A stretch of 64,000 bases of DNA, taken from a bacterium. Its GTDB lineage: Bacteria; Verrucomicrobiota; Verrucomicrobiia; Chthoniobacterales; UBA6821. How positions within the stretch are numbered: the first letter of the stretch is position 1; each line of letters opens with the position of its first letter. The DNA is taken from the NCBI GenBank assembly GCA_021849805.1, contig JAJZSL010000001.1, positions 255,280 through 319,279 of the forward strand, in the 5' to 3' direction. Shown here piece by piece: positions 17,909-26,637 of this stretch. The translations under genes were made by a program, and so were the position numbers. Under the pieces are notes generated by a model. It was given only the letters and a program-made list of their open reading frames with translations. It did no database searches and was not told the origin of the DNA.

Positions 17909-19096
17909 CTATCGCAATGAAGCTGAATCTCCTTTAAAGACTTCCTCTGCAAGTGCATCAGCAGCTGCCGATGTTGATAATCCATGTTTATTGGCATAGG
18001 AGAAAATCATTTCCAATTTTTGGGGGATTTTTTCAAGATGCTCAATAACTTTTTTTTCAGAAAAAGGATTCTCTCTACTAGAGGCATATTCGTAATAAAC
18101 ACGAATGAGGCCAGCTGCGTTGATGACATAATCAGGAGCATAGAGAATATAACGTTCACTGAGTAGAACTCCATCTTCGAGCTTCTCTAGTTGATTGTTA
18201 GCTGCGCCTGCGACAATACTAACTCTTAGACGTTGAATCGTTGCTTCATTGAGGATAGATCCAAGTGCACAAGGTGCAAAGACATCCGCTTTGAGATCAT
18301 AAATTTCATCAAGCGGTAGAGCTATTGCTCCAAATTGATCAACGGCACGTAATACTTTCTCTTCCTCAAGATCACAAACATAAAGCTTAGCACCAGCAGC
18401 ATGGAGTAATTTGCAGAGATGATAGCCGACATGGCCTAGTCCCTGCACTGAGATGGTAACTCCATGGAGACTCTCTTTTTGAAGACGATGTTTTACGGCT
18501 GACTTTAAACCTAAGAAAACGCCATAAGCGGTCGTTGGAGAAGGGTCTCCAGATCCCTCATTGTTTTGAAATACTCCAGTGACATGTTGAGTGGTTTGAT
18601 GAATGTAATTCATGTCTTCAACAGAGGTTCCAACATCTTCTGCAATAATGTAGCGGCCTCCCAAATTTTCTACTGCTCTCCCCATGGATTTCATCATTTC
18701 AGCTGTTTTATCAGCTTTAGGATCCCCAAGAATGACTGATTTTCCTCCACCACTGGGAATACCCGCTAGTGCAGCTTTATAAGTCATGGCTTTGGAAAGT
18801 CGCAACACATCATAAAGAGCCTGCTCTTCAGTTGCATATTTCCACATGCGACACCCTCCCAATGCAGGTCCCAAATGAGTATTATGAATGGCGATAATGG
18901 CCTTGAGTCCGGTTTTTGAACAACTGAAAAAAGAAACATGTTCATGCTGATCAAATTCAGGGTGATTATAAAGTTGCATGGGAAAATTTAATGAAAGTAA
19001 GTTGTTATAGTTCTCTCTTCTCTCCTCTTCAAGCCATTCTTGAAAAGAAGAAAAATCATTTTCTAAAAATTTCTCTTGCCAAGAGTCGATGAGCAT
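17909..19096 (-). CDS. leucine/valine/phenylalanine-type amino acid dehydrogenase
   Basis: From ATG 19096 the protein has 395 residues. It shows the Leu/Val/Phe dehydrogenase pattern GPALGGCRMWKYATE, LSKAMTYKAALAGIPSGGGK with the catalytic lysine, and EDVGTSVEDM and GSGDPSPTTAYG, then a Rossmann GLGHVGYHL. These enzymes deaminate branched or aromatic amino acids with NAD+. The first 35-40 residues precede the usual start of the family, so a later ATG (MQLYNHPEF) is also possible. It is divergent from the porin gene with 61 bp between. Confidence 0.88.
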   Translation of the reverse strand: MLIDSWQEKFLENDFSSFQEWLEEERRENYNNLLSLNFPMQLYNHPEFDQHEHVSFFSCSKTGLKAIIAIHNTHLGPALGGCRMWKYATEEQALYDVLRLSKAMTYKAALAGIPSGGGKSVILGDPKADKTAEMMKSMGRAVENLGGRYIIAEDVGTSVEDMNYIHQTTQHVTGVFQNNEGSGDPSPTTAYGVFLGLKSAVKHRLQKESLHGVTISVQGLGHVGYHLCKLLHAAGAKLYVCDLEEEKVLRAVDQFGAIALPLDEIYDLKADVFAPCALGSILNEATIQRLRVSIVAGAANNQLEKLEDGVLLSERYILYAPDYVINAAGLIRVYYEYASSRENPFSEKKVIEHLEKIPQKLEMIFSYANKHGLSTSAAADALAEEVFKGDSASLR

Positions 19097-19157
19097 GTTA
19101 ACCACAATCTCGAATTTTTGAGCAACCTCTAATATCACTCTCTAACAATTCTTTATA

Positions 19158-20708
19158 ATGATCCTCCCATTGTTTCTTCTTCTTGCTGCTGCTACAACGA
19201 TTGGTCCTAATAATAATAATTCTCACAATGATTTTACAGAGACATCAAAAAAATCTTTGAAAGATTCACTTGCTCATGAAAAAAAGCAAGAAAAGCAAGC
19301 TTCCGTTGAGAATTATCTTCTCTCAAAATTAGATGAAGATGAGGAGAGCTTAGTTAACGAACTCTTTGATCCTCGATCACCTGCAAATCGTCCCATCACA
19401 CCGCAGAATACGATGCCGGCTATGCCGCATACAGTTAAGGAGCTTCAGTTTGCTTCCAGTAGTACTCTCTTTGTTAATGGTCCCCGTGAAGAGCTGAGCA
19501 AGCATGGCATTGATTTTTCGGCGACATATACTTCAATTTTTGCAGGCAACCCCGTAGGAGGAGTTCATCCTAAAGGCTCGACTTATATCGACAATATCGC
19601 CATCACCAGCTTAATGGATACTGAAAAACTATTCGGTTGGCATGGTGGTCATTTCATTATGAGCGTGGAGCAACAAGATGGTGGAGATAAAAATAATCTT
19701 TCTAGTAAAAATGTAGGGAATTTCTTTTTGGTGAATGGAGCTGTGGGGGGAACCACCATTAAGTGGGTGAATCTTTACTATCAGCAACTCTTCTACCACG
19801 ATCGTATCAATATTAATATTGGTCGATTCGCAGCTATGGATGAGTTTGACAACTCTCCTGTCCTCTCCAATTACGTTGGTACACTACAAGCTAACCCCAC
19901 AAACATCAGAACAACATGGAATCCAAATACAAGCTGGGCAAGTCGTCTCAAAATCTTAATGACACATGATACAGAACTACGGCTTGGTATTTTTCAAATC
20001 ACTAAGACCTCAATTAATGGGCTTAATTGGAATTTTTATCCTGATGATACGGCCTCTTACTTTGCTCAATATGATTGGAATCCAGAATTTGGGAAGGCAG
20101 GAAATACTTGGATTTTTCAAGGAGCAGAGAAAAATAGTTCCTCTTCAAAAATCCAGGGCACCACATCAGAAAAATCATTCAAAACACCAGTTGATCTCTC
20201 TCAGCTCAAGCGCTTCCCCGGTCATTACTTTGTTGGTGCTTACTACAATGCTGAAGGAACTTCTCAATATACAAGTAATACTTCCCTTGCTAATTCCTAT
20301 GCATTTTATTGGCATGCTGATCAGATGGTTTATCGCCCAAATCCACTGACTGAAGCTGGATTATTACTTTGGACAGAATTTGGCTATACTCCTCAATCAG
20401 AAAATACCGTTGTTACTTTTCAAGCAAAAGGGGGAGCCATTTATACTGGTTTAATCCCAGGACGTAAAAATGACTTTACTATTATGGGTATTGGTTATGG
20501 GGCTTTTAGCTCTTCTTACGCTTCATTTCTAGAAACTACCAGTAATGAAGATCCAACTTACGAAATGGTTAGCGAACTAGGCTATCGTATTAATTTTTCA
20601 CGTTTCTTCTATGTTCAACCGGATCTACAATGGATTGTTAACCCAAATGGGCTGGGAAGTATTCCTAATGCTTTAATTTTAGGGGTGCAAACTGGTATTA
20701 TTTTCTAG
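19158..20708 (+). CDS. OprB-like carbohydrate-selective porin
   Basis: The 516-residue protein starts with a signal peptide (MILPLFLLLAAATTIG), followed by a polar, charged region of about 75 residues and a beta-rich barrel. OprB-type elements are GIDFSATYTSIFAGNPVGG, NLYYQQLFYHDRININIGRF and a C-terminal LGVQTGIIF ending in phenylalanine, as outer membrane barrel proteins do. OprB porins pass sugars. The linker between signal peptide and barrel may form a periplasmic segment. Confidence 0.85.
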   Translation: MILPLFLLLAAATTIGPNNNNSHNDFTETSKKSLKDSLAHEKKQEKQASVENYLLSKLDEDEESLVNELFDPRSPANRPITPQNTMPAMPHTVKELQFASSSTLFVNGPREELSKHGIDFSATYTSIFAGNPVGGVHPKGSTYIDNIAITSLMDTEKLFGWHGGHFIMSVEQQDGGDKNNLSSKNVGNFFLVNGAVGGTTIKWVNLYYQQLFYHDRININIGRFAAMDEFDNSPVLSNYVGTLQANPTNIRTTWNPNTSWASRLKILMTHDTELRLGIFQITKTSINGLNWNFYPDDTASYFAQYDWNPEFGKAGNTWIFQGAEKNSSSSKIQGTTSEKSFKTPVDLSQLKRFPGHYFVGAYYNAEGTSQYTSNTSLANSYAFYWHADQMVYRPNPLTEAGLLLWTEFGYTPQSENTVVTFQAKGGAIYTGLIPGRKNDFTIMGIGYGAFSSSYASFLETTSNEDPTYEMVSELGYRINFSRFFYVQPDLQWIVNPNGLGSIPNALILGVQTGIIF

Positions 20709-20740
20709 AGTGCTTGAAAAAATTCTCTAGCTGTTTTCTC
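20705..20740 (+). terminator. possible terminator after the porin gene
   Basis: CTAGAG (20705-20710, including the stop codon TAG) pairs with CTCTAG (20725-20730) across a 14-base loop, followed by CTGTTTTCTC. The stem is short and the T run weak. Confidence 0.35.
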
Positions 20741-21267
20741 TACCATCACTTCGCTTCTTTTTTACTCACACCCTCTAGTATTTGTTATTCACTGATGGGC
20801 CTCCCCTACTAATAGCATTTTCACTAACGTTGCAGCCGCTCATTGCAGCGTCATTTCGGTGCTCGAGCTCTCGATTATTACTACACACTGAGGGTCTTCT
20901 GCTCCTCTCTTCTGGCACTACATCGGCTTACAACTTGATTAAAAATGTACAATCCTATCTACAATATTTTTCGAAACTGATGGATTGTGTACTCACACCT
21001 GTTCAAAATAAAACTCGATGACGCTTTCTTTTAAGTCCTTGGTGAGCATTTTCTGAAAAAGCAAAGATATCTTTTTTAGTCTTTCTACCAATTTCGAGCA
21101 TTTTCATTTTCAAAAAATTTTTCTTAGAAAAATCTGTGTCATTTTTCATTTTGAATTTTGCAACTTTTTTCAAAAAAAGAATCGCTTTGCCGCTTTTTTA
21201 TAAAGTCATCAACAATACTTCTGTTTCCTTGCACCTAAACTCGTTGTGAGTTCAGTTTATTGAGCTT
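20709..21267. other. 559-bp gap with no convincing gene
   Basis: This gap lies between the convergent porin gene and rpoN. The only open frame (about 20782-21021) starts with TTG, has no recognisable motif and no ribosome binding site. The right half (about 21040-21230) is strongly T-rich. A small hairpin AACTC/GAGTT near 21236-21250 lies just beyond the rpoN stop but lacks a U tract. It may be decayed coding sequence. Confidence 0.5.
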
Positions 21268-22602
21268 CTACTTTTTTCTCAAATTAGCCGGTAAAATTCC
21301 AAGTTGGTCGCGATAGTTTGCAATTGTTCGTCGTGCAACATGAATCTCCTCTTCCTTGAGACGAAGAACAATTTTTTGATCACTGAGTGGATGCCTCTTG
21401 TCTTCTTCTTGAATGATTTTTTTAAGTGATGATTTAATTTTTTCACTACTAACACTTGCTCCATTTTCTTGCTCAATACCAGTGGTAAAAAAATATCGTA
21501 ATGAGAATATCCCTGCAGGGGTATCTATTGTTTTTCCAGCAACAGCTCGACTAATAGTAGTAAGATGCATTCCGAGAGATTCAGCTACTTGAGCCATTGT
21601 GAGTGAATGAATACCGTAAGTTCCATATTTAAAAAAATCTATTTGACGACGTACTATTTCATTCCCTAGGGCAAGTAATGTTAATTTTCGTTGCTCTAAA
21701 TGATGAATAAATGATTTTCCAAGACGAATTTTTTCACGTAAATAATCGCGTAGTTCTTTATCTTGAGCACGTGAAGATAGCATTTCTTTATAATGTTGAT
21801 TAATCCGAACTCGAGGTAGTCTCTCTTCATTAAGAAAAACTGAAAAATCTCCTTTTTCTGCAACAACGATCAAATCAGGAATAATCACTGTTTCTTCAGA
21901 CTGTTTGTAAGGACGCCCTGGATGAGGCTCTAAAGAAGTTATACAATGAACTGCTTGACGTATTTCAAAGAGGGAAGAGTGTAGCTTTTTTGCAATTTCT
22001 TCATACTGATGACGTGCAAGTTCAGGTAAATAATGAGCCACAATTTTAGCAGCTAAACTATTTTCTCTTCCCTGTGTTCGAAGCTGAATGAGAAGACACT
22101 CTTTAAGATCACGAGCTGCAACACCAGGTGGATCGAGTTGCTGAACTTTTTCTAAGACTTCTTCAATTCGTTGCTCTGAAGCATTTAATAGTAAAGAAAC
22201 TTCTGAACATGTCGTTTTCAAGTATCCCCATTCATCCAAGTTGCCAACAATCGACTGAGCAAGAAATCGATCGTCTTGCGACCAAGTTACCATTTGAGCC
22301 TCAAGAACATTAGCAAGTGTTTTTTGAGAAGGATGTGATTCTAAAAGATAACGGTGTTTCTCTTGAGCTTGCTGATCGTTTGTTGATTCCATCCATGCGG
22401 GATCATCTTGTAAAAATGTTGTTTCATTCTTCTCAGAAATATTAGACTCGAGGGGAGCTTCTCCTTCTAGAAGTGGATTGGCTAACATCTCTGTTGCAAT
22501 CATATGCTCCAACTCCATTATTGGAGCTTCTAAGAGCTCTAGTCCTTGTTTCATTTGTGATGAGAGGACCTGCTGCTGAGCAATTGCTGCCGTAAGTTTC
22601 AT
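21268..22602 (-). CDS. rpoN: RNA polymerase sigma-54 factor
   Basis: From ATG 22602 the protein has 444 residues (a second ATG is three codons upstream). Region I is glutamine-rich (AAIAQQQVLSSQMKQGLELL). The core-binding part contains LDEWGYLKTT, and the helix-turn-helix reads MAQVAESLGMHLTTISRAVAG followed by TPAGIFSLRYFF. The C-terminal RpoN box is ARRTIANYRDQLGI, where the usual lysine (ARRTVAKYRE) is asparagine. Sigma-54 reads -24/-12 promoters with AAA+ activators; no activator gene is nearby. Confidence 0.95.
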   Translation of the reverse strand: MKLTAAIAQQQVLSSQMKQGLELLEAPIMELEHMIATEMLANPLLEGEAPLESNISEKNETTFLQDDPAWMESTNDQQAQEKHRYLLESHPSQKTLANVLEAQMVTWSQDDRFLAQSIVGNLDEWGYLKTTCSEVSLLLNASEQRIEEVLEKVQQLDPPGVAARDLKECLLIQLRTQGRENSLAAKIVAHYLPELARHQYEEIAKKLHSSLFEIRQAVHCITSLEPHPGRPYKQSEETVIIPDLIVVAEKGDFSVFLNEERLPRVRINQHYKEMLSSRAQDKELRDYLREKIRLGKSFIHHLEQRKLTLLALGNEIVRRQIDFFKYGTYGIHSLTMAQVAESLGMHLTTISRAVAGKTIDTPAGIFSLRYFFTTGIEQENGASVSSEKIKSSLKKIIQEEDKRHPLSDQKIVLRLKEEEIHVARRTIANYRDQLGILPANLRKK

Positions 22603-22771
22603 AAAAGCCAAGTTGAAAGGTAGATCGTTCTTATTCGTTGAGAGGCGATGCTACTAGAAGAATAAGAAAGGAGAAACTAATGAGTCATATCTCTGAGTGA
22701 AAGTCAAAAACTCTTTCCTCCTCTCGGGCTAAGCTGACTTCTATTCAAGTTCTAGCAAAAACTACTAGAAA

Positions 22772-22842
22772 CTGTCCCGCATGGACTCGAACCATGAATA
22801 ATGCCTCCAAAGGGCACTGTGTTACCATTACACCACAGGACA
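22772..22842 (-). tRNA. tRNA-Gln(UUG)
   Basis: The minus strand folds with acceptor TGTCCTG/CGGGACA, keeping the weak U1-A72 pair typical of tRNA-Gln, and a GTGT/ACAC D stem. The anticodon stem GTGCC/GGCAT has loop CTTTGGA, giving UUG. The T arm is CATGG/CCATG with loop TTCGAGT. The discriminator is G and CCA is not encoded. Confidence 0.92.
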
Positions 22843-22852
22843 AAGAACAAAT

Positions 22853-22881
22853 AGTGTAATGATGAAGAAAAAAGAAAGCAA
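22853..22881 (-). promoter_or_regulatory. putative sigma-70 promoter of tRNA-Gln
   Basis: On the minus strand TTGCTT (22881-22876) and TACACT (22858-22853) are separated by exactly 17 bp. The -10 box ends 10 bp before the tRNA. Confidence 0.45.
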
Positions 22882-22962
22882 GCTAGAAGAAAATTTACTA
22901 TTTCACACTTTAAAATTTCCAATTTTATTAAAATTTGGACTCATGGTGGTTTAAAAAGTTAT

Positions 22963-23424
22963 TTAAAAGCTTTTTGACGATTTACTCTTATCTCCACGAG
23001 CACTTTCTACCCAAGTGATAAAAGCTTGAGGGCCTCCACGAAAGTATCCAGAAGCTTGTTGAAGTAACTTTCCTTCTGAATCGAGTAAAATAAGAGTTGG
23101 AAAACCTTCTACTCGATATTGTTTTTGTAGTTGATCATTCTGCTTTTTCAAAACATCACTCTGCTCTTTATTTTGAGGAAAGTCGACTTTAAGAAGAACC
23201 AAATTTTCTTTGGCAAATTTTTGAAATAAAGATTGATCGAAAAGATCTTTTTCCAGTTTTTGACACCAAATACACCAATCGCTTCCTGTAAAATCAAGAA
23301 GAACTTCTTTTTTTTCTGTGCGGGCACGTTCGAGTGCTTTCTGATAATCCATCATCCATAAATCTTGAGCATGCACTACTATTACGGTGAGCATAAGAGA
23401 GCAAAGAAAGAATAATTTTTTCAT
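22963..23424 (-). CDS. exported thioredoxin-like protein
   Basis: From ATG 23424 the protein has 153 residues with a signal peptide (MKKLFFLCSLMLTVIVVHA) and a thioredoxin fold. The redox motif is WCIWC within FTGSDWCIWCQKL, and the cis-proline region is VEGFPTLILLDSEGKLL. Such proteins reduce or isomerise disulfides in the periplasm, often near cytochrome c maturation; the resB-like gene is far away here. It ends in a polar KSKSSKSF tail. Confidence 0.88.
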   Translation of the reverse strand: MKKLFFLCSLMLTVIVVHAQDLWMMDYQKALERARTEKKEVLLDFTGSDWCIWCQKLEKDLFDQSLFQKFAKENLVLLKVDFPQNKEQSDVLKKQNDQLQKQYRVEGFPTLILLDSEGKLLQQASGYFRGGPQAFITWVESARGDKSKSSKSF

Positions 23425-23462
23425 TATTTTGTTGTGAACTAATTTCAAAATAAAAACAAGAT

Positions 23463-23870
23463 TTATCTAGTAAGAACTCGAGCTTTAGCTTGTTTTATTG
23501 TTTTTTTTGCTACTGAAGAATGAGTTTTTCCATAGAAAGCAAAAAAGTAGAGTAAAGAGAACATGATAGAAGTTAAGAATCCAAGCCACAGAGCTGTTGT
23601 AGAGCTTGCCAAGTGAAAACCCGGAACTAAAACGGAAAGTAGTATCAGCAGAAATGTATTAAGCAGAGGATAGAAAAAGAATATTTTTCGAACGATAGGC
23701 TGAATACGAGGAAAAATAGAAAAAAAGTAAATAGCACTACTAAGTGTTCCAAACAAAAAAACGACTAATAGTAATGACCAAAGGTTCTTAAATTGACATC
23801 CAGAACTTAACGAAGTTACAACAAATACACATAATCCCATGATGAGAGTACGAAAGATAAAAAAGTACAT
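23463..23870 (-). CDS. small four-helix membrane protein, possibly phage-holin-family-4/YvlD-like
   Basis: This 135-residue protein has four hydrophobic segments (about 5-20, 30-50, 63-85, 92-113) and a basic tail. The pattern with FHLASSTTALWLGFLTSIMFS resembles the small four-helix family that includes YvlD, but the similarity is weak and the function unknown. It lies 38 bp upstream of the thioredoxin-like gene on the same strand and may be cotranscribed. Confidence 0.6.
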   Translation of the reverse strand: MYFFIFRTLIMGLCVFVVTSLSSGCQFKNLWSLLLVVFLFGTLSSAIYFFSIFPRIQPIVRKIFFFYPLLNTFLLILLSVLVPGFHLASSTTALWLGFLTSIMFSLLYFFAFYGKTHSSVAKKTIKQAKARVLTR

Positions 23871-24212
23871 AGAGTCTTATGTTAGTTTTTCATTGGTTGT
23901 TTTAAAAACACTTTTAGCGAATTCTATGCGTGCATACTATTTGTAATTGGCAGGAATAATTTTCCAGGGTGCTATTTTTGTTAATGCTTTCTCGAACGTG
24001 ATACTAACAATTTCTTAATGCTGCTTCTACTTTCTTTGATTTATCCAGCCTTCAGTATCAATTTTACAATATTTAAAAAATTGAAATTCTTTTTCTAAAA
24101 GCATGTTAAGTGCTCTTTTTTTGTGATTGTCATAAATATTTTAATAATAATCCCTCTATCATTCATGAAGTTTTTAGATATCAGAAAAGAAGTTGTTGTT
24201 TTTAAAGGTAGT
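23871..24212. other. 342-bp gap with no gene seen
   Basis: AT-rich sequence between two minus-strand genes. I found no open frame with coding character, tRNA or convincing terminator in it. It probably holds the promoter of the 135-residue membrane protein. Confidence 0.5.
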
Positions 24213-24707
24213 TCACGTTATCGCAATAAATAATTTCATTCCTTCATGAGTAGCTTGAAATCCAAATCGCTTATAAAATCTTAAAGCTTCAGGACGCTTT
24301 TTATTAGTAGTAAGCTGAACTAGTTGGGCACCATGAATTTTTCCATAGTCAATAGCCCATTGAATCATTTGAGTTCCAATCCCCTTTCCTCGATAAGAGG
24401 AATGTACTCTTACGGATTCAATTTGTAAGCGCAAAGTACCATGAAAAGTCAGTGAGGGAAGCAAGGTTAAATGGCAAGTAGCCACGAGATGCTCTCGAGC
24501 ATTCTCTTCTTTTTGAAAATTAACAACCATAAGATAATGATTAGGGTCAGCATCAATTTTTCTAAAAGCCGAAAGATAAGAAGAACTTATGGAAGTAGAG
24601 AGAACCTCTCGTTGAGAACCCAAGGAATCGTCGGCATATAGTTCAAGGAGTCTAGGAAGATCATCCAAAGAAGCTCTACGTTGAGAAAGAAAAGAAAAAA
24701 TCATCAA
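24213..24707 (-). CDS. GNAT-family acetyltransferase
   Basis: The 164-residue protein has the GNAT core: strand 4 and the acetyl-CoA loop in ESVRVHSSYRGKGIGTQMI (about 100-118), then NKKRPEALRFYKRFGFQ. The substrate is unknown. Its start overlaps the end of waaA by 4 bp, so it is probably translated from the same message. Confidence 0.88.
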   Translation of the reverse strand: MMIFSFLSQRRASLDDLPRLLELYADDSLGSQREVLSTSISSSYLSAFRKIDADPNHYLMVVNFQKEENAREHLVATCHLTLLPSLTFHGTLRLQIESVRVHSSYRGKGIGTQMIQWAIDYGKIHGAQLVQLTTNKKRPEALRFYKRFGFQATHEGMKLFIAIT

Positions 24708-26059
24708 AGTGGTAGTAACTTTAGAAGAGCGCTACAGGTTCTCTCAGTAGCGCCTTGGTCTGATTTTAAAAGTTGGCAAGCTCGTTCAACCATACGAGAA
24801 GCTTCTTCTGGATGGAGTAATAAATACTTTACTGCTGCTACAATTTCTTCTTCATTACTAACACTAATAACTCCTTGGATATTAATGAGATCTGAAGTTA
24901 ATGGCTGAAAATTTTCCATAAAAGGACCTACTAGAACAGGAGCACCTAGCAGGAGCGGTTCTACTAGATTTTGACCGCCTCGAGCAGCATTCATTCCTAA
25001 ACTTTTGCCAATAAAAACAACATTTGCCAGAGAATACCAAGATTGTAATTCTCCAGTAGTATCAAGTAAAAGTGCTTCGGCAGGGGGAATGGAATCTGAA
25101 GAACGAAGTGCAAGTGAAAGAGACTTTTTCCCGAATAGTTGAATAAGTTCATGTCGTCTCTCTACGTGCCGAGGAACAATAATCAGCCTAAGCAAAGGAA
25201 ACTCCAGCCGAAGTCGAAGCCATGCTTTTAATATTTCCTCTTCTTCAAGAAGATTAGCAGTGCTACCAGCTAAAAAAATAGGATCAGAAGGACTCCATTT
25301 CAGTTGCGAAAAAATCGTATGATAATCATCAGGTAGCAAATGATTGCGATGAGTCACTTGATCAAATTTAATATTGCCTGTGATAGAGGCATCTTGAGCG
25401 TGAATGCCAAGACGATTCCAACGTTCTTGTTCATGCTTAGAGGGAAAACCGATGAAGTCAAGGAGATTGTAAATCGGAGCTATGATGACGCGAAAGCGCT
25501 GAAATCGTCTCTCAGAGCGTGGAGAAAGACGAGCTGAAATGATGCCTGTAAGAATTCCTTTTTGCTTACAGTACCAAAGACGTTGAACCCAAAGATCTCC
25601 TTCTACCATAATAAGAGCTAATGGCTTGAAACGATCTAAAAATGAATTGGTGATTAGAAAAAAATCGAGAGGGCTTGCAATTATTTCTAACCATTCACTT
25701 GATTCTTGCTTAGCAATGGCAAGGCCAGTAGTTGTTGTTACAGAAAGAAGAAAGCGAACTTGTGGATCGTGATTGTGGAAAAAACGGATAAATTTAAGCG
25801 CAAGGAATGTCTCTCCAACACTTGCTGCATGGACCCAAAGACGTCCTTCTCCAAGACGCTGAGCTACTGAAGAATGAATAATACCAAGACGCTGCAAAAA
25901 AGATTCTTTGTACCCACCGCGACGCCACATTCTTGGAAGGTACTTGGGGAGGAGAATGATAAAGAAAACGGGAAAAAAAAGATTGTATAAAAAAATGATT
26001 ATTCGTGTTCTCTTAGAGAATACTGATGAGTTGAAAGGATGTTTTTTCATAACAAACAC
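24704..26059 (-). CDS. waaA: 3-deoxy-D-manno-octulosonic acid (Kdo) transferase
   Basis: This 451-residue inner-membrane glycosyltransferase adds Kdo to lipid A precursors. It has an N-terminal anchor helix (about 22-40), GGYKESFLQRLG, the catalytic-glutamate motif VHAASVGE, LSVTTTTGLAIAK, MVEGDLWVQRLWY, and the C-terminal nucleotide-sugar site GGQNLVEPLLLGAPVLVGP. The alternative start M4 (MKKHPF) is more typical. It sits in the order rsmD - waaA - GNAT. Confidence 0.94.
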   Translation of the reverse strand: MFVMKKHPFNSSVFSKRTRIIIFLYNLFFPVFFIILLPKYLPRMWRRGGYKESFLQRLGIIHSSVAQRLGEGRLWVHAASVGETFLALKFIRFFHNHDPQVRFLLSVTTTTGLAIAKQESSEWLEIIASPLDFFLITNSFLDRFKPLALIMVEGDLWVQRLWYCKQKGILTGIISARLSPRSERRFQRFRVIIAPIYNLLDFIGFPSKHEQERWNRLGIHAQDASITGNIKFDQVTHRNHLLPDDYHTIFSQLKWSPSDPIFLAGSTANLLEEEEILKAWLRLRLEFPLLRLIIVPRHVERRHELIQLFGKKSLSLALRSSDSIPPAEALLLDTTGELQSWYSLANVVFIGKSLGMNAARGGQNLVEPLLLGAPVLVGPFMENFQPLTSDLINIQGVISVSNEEEIVAAVKYLLLHPEEASRMVERACQLLKSDQGATERTCSALLKLLPL

Positions 26060-26062
26060 AGA

Positions 26063-26617
26063 TTATTTCTCCAACTTTCTCATCATGAGAATCCGTGTAC
26101 TGCCATAAATGCGATCTACTATTATTCTCAAAAACGAAGAAGGTACTAAAGACTGATTCTTGTGACACTCTAGAATAAGAAGTGCTTCTGGTGCCATTGC
26201 AGCTAGAAGAAAAGGAGAAGAGAGTAGAGAGGCAGCTAAATTATTTCCTCCGTGATCAGCATAAGGAGGATCTGCAAAAATAAGATCAAAATGAAAAGCT
26301 CCTCCAATACGTTGAAGATAGCTGAAAACATCAATCTTCTGAACTTCTCCATAAAGTCGCGTTGTAAGAAGATTTTTTTTGATGATTTCAATAGAACAAG
26401 TATTGTGATCAACAAAAGTAGCTTCTGCTGCTCCACGACTCAGGGCCTCAATTCCCATGGCTCCTGTTCCAGCAAAAAGATCCAAAACAGTAGTATAAGG
26501 CAAACGATCTCCTAATATAGAGAAAATTGCAGCACGCACACGATCCATAGTTGGACGAGTAAGTGATGCTGGCTTTTTAAGAAGAATCCCCTTGGCTGAT
26601 CCGGCAATGATACGCAT
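26063..26617 (-). CDS. rsmD: 16S rRNA (guanine966-N2)-methyltransferase
   Basis: The 184-residue protein starts with the family's MRIIAGSAKGILLKKP and RPTMDRVRAAIFSIL, has the SAM motif LDLFAGTGAMGIEALSRGA and the catalytic (N/D)PPY motif as ADPPY. It methylates G966 of 16S rRNA in the 30S subunit. It is 3 bp from waaA and 20 bp from the AsmA-like gene. Confidence 0.94.
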   Translation of the reverse strand: MRIIAGSAKGILLKKPASLTRPTMDRVRAAIFSILGDRLPYTTVLDLFAGTGAMGIEALSRGAAEATFVDHNTCSIEIIKKNLLTTRLYGEVQKIDVFSYLQRIGGAFHFDLIFADPPYADHGGNNLAASLLSSPFLLAAMAPEALLILECHKNQSLVPSSFLRIIVDRIYGSTRILMMRKLEK

Positions 26618-26637
26618 TGATAAAAGTTGTTCTAAAA

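Noticed and set aside
19150..19160. TATAAT sequence just before the porin gene
   Set aside because: It overlaps the start codon itself, so it cannot be that gene's -10 box, and no -35 box is suitably placed.
20782..21021. 79-codon open frame downstream of the porin
   Set aside because: TTG start, no ribosome binding site, low-complexity leucine/serine content and no recognisable motif.
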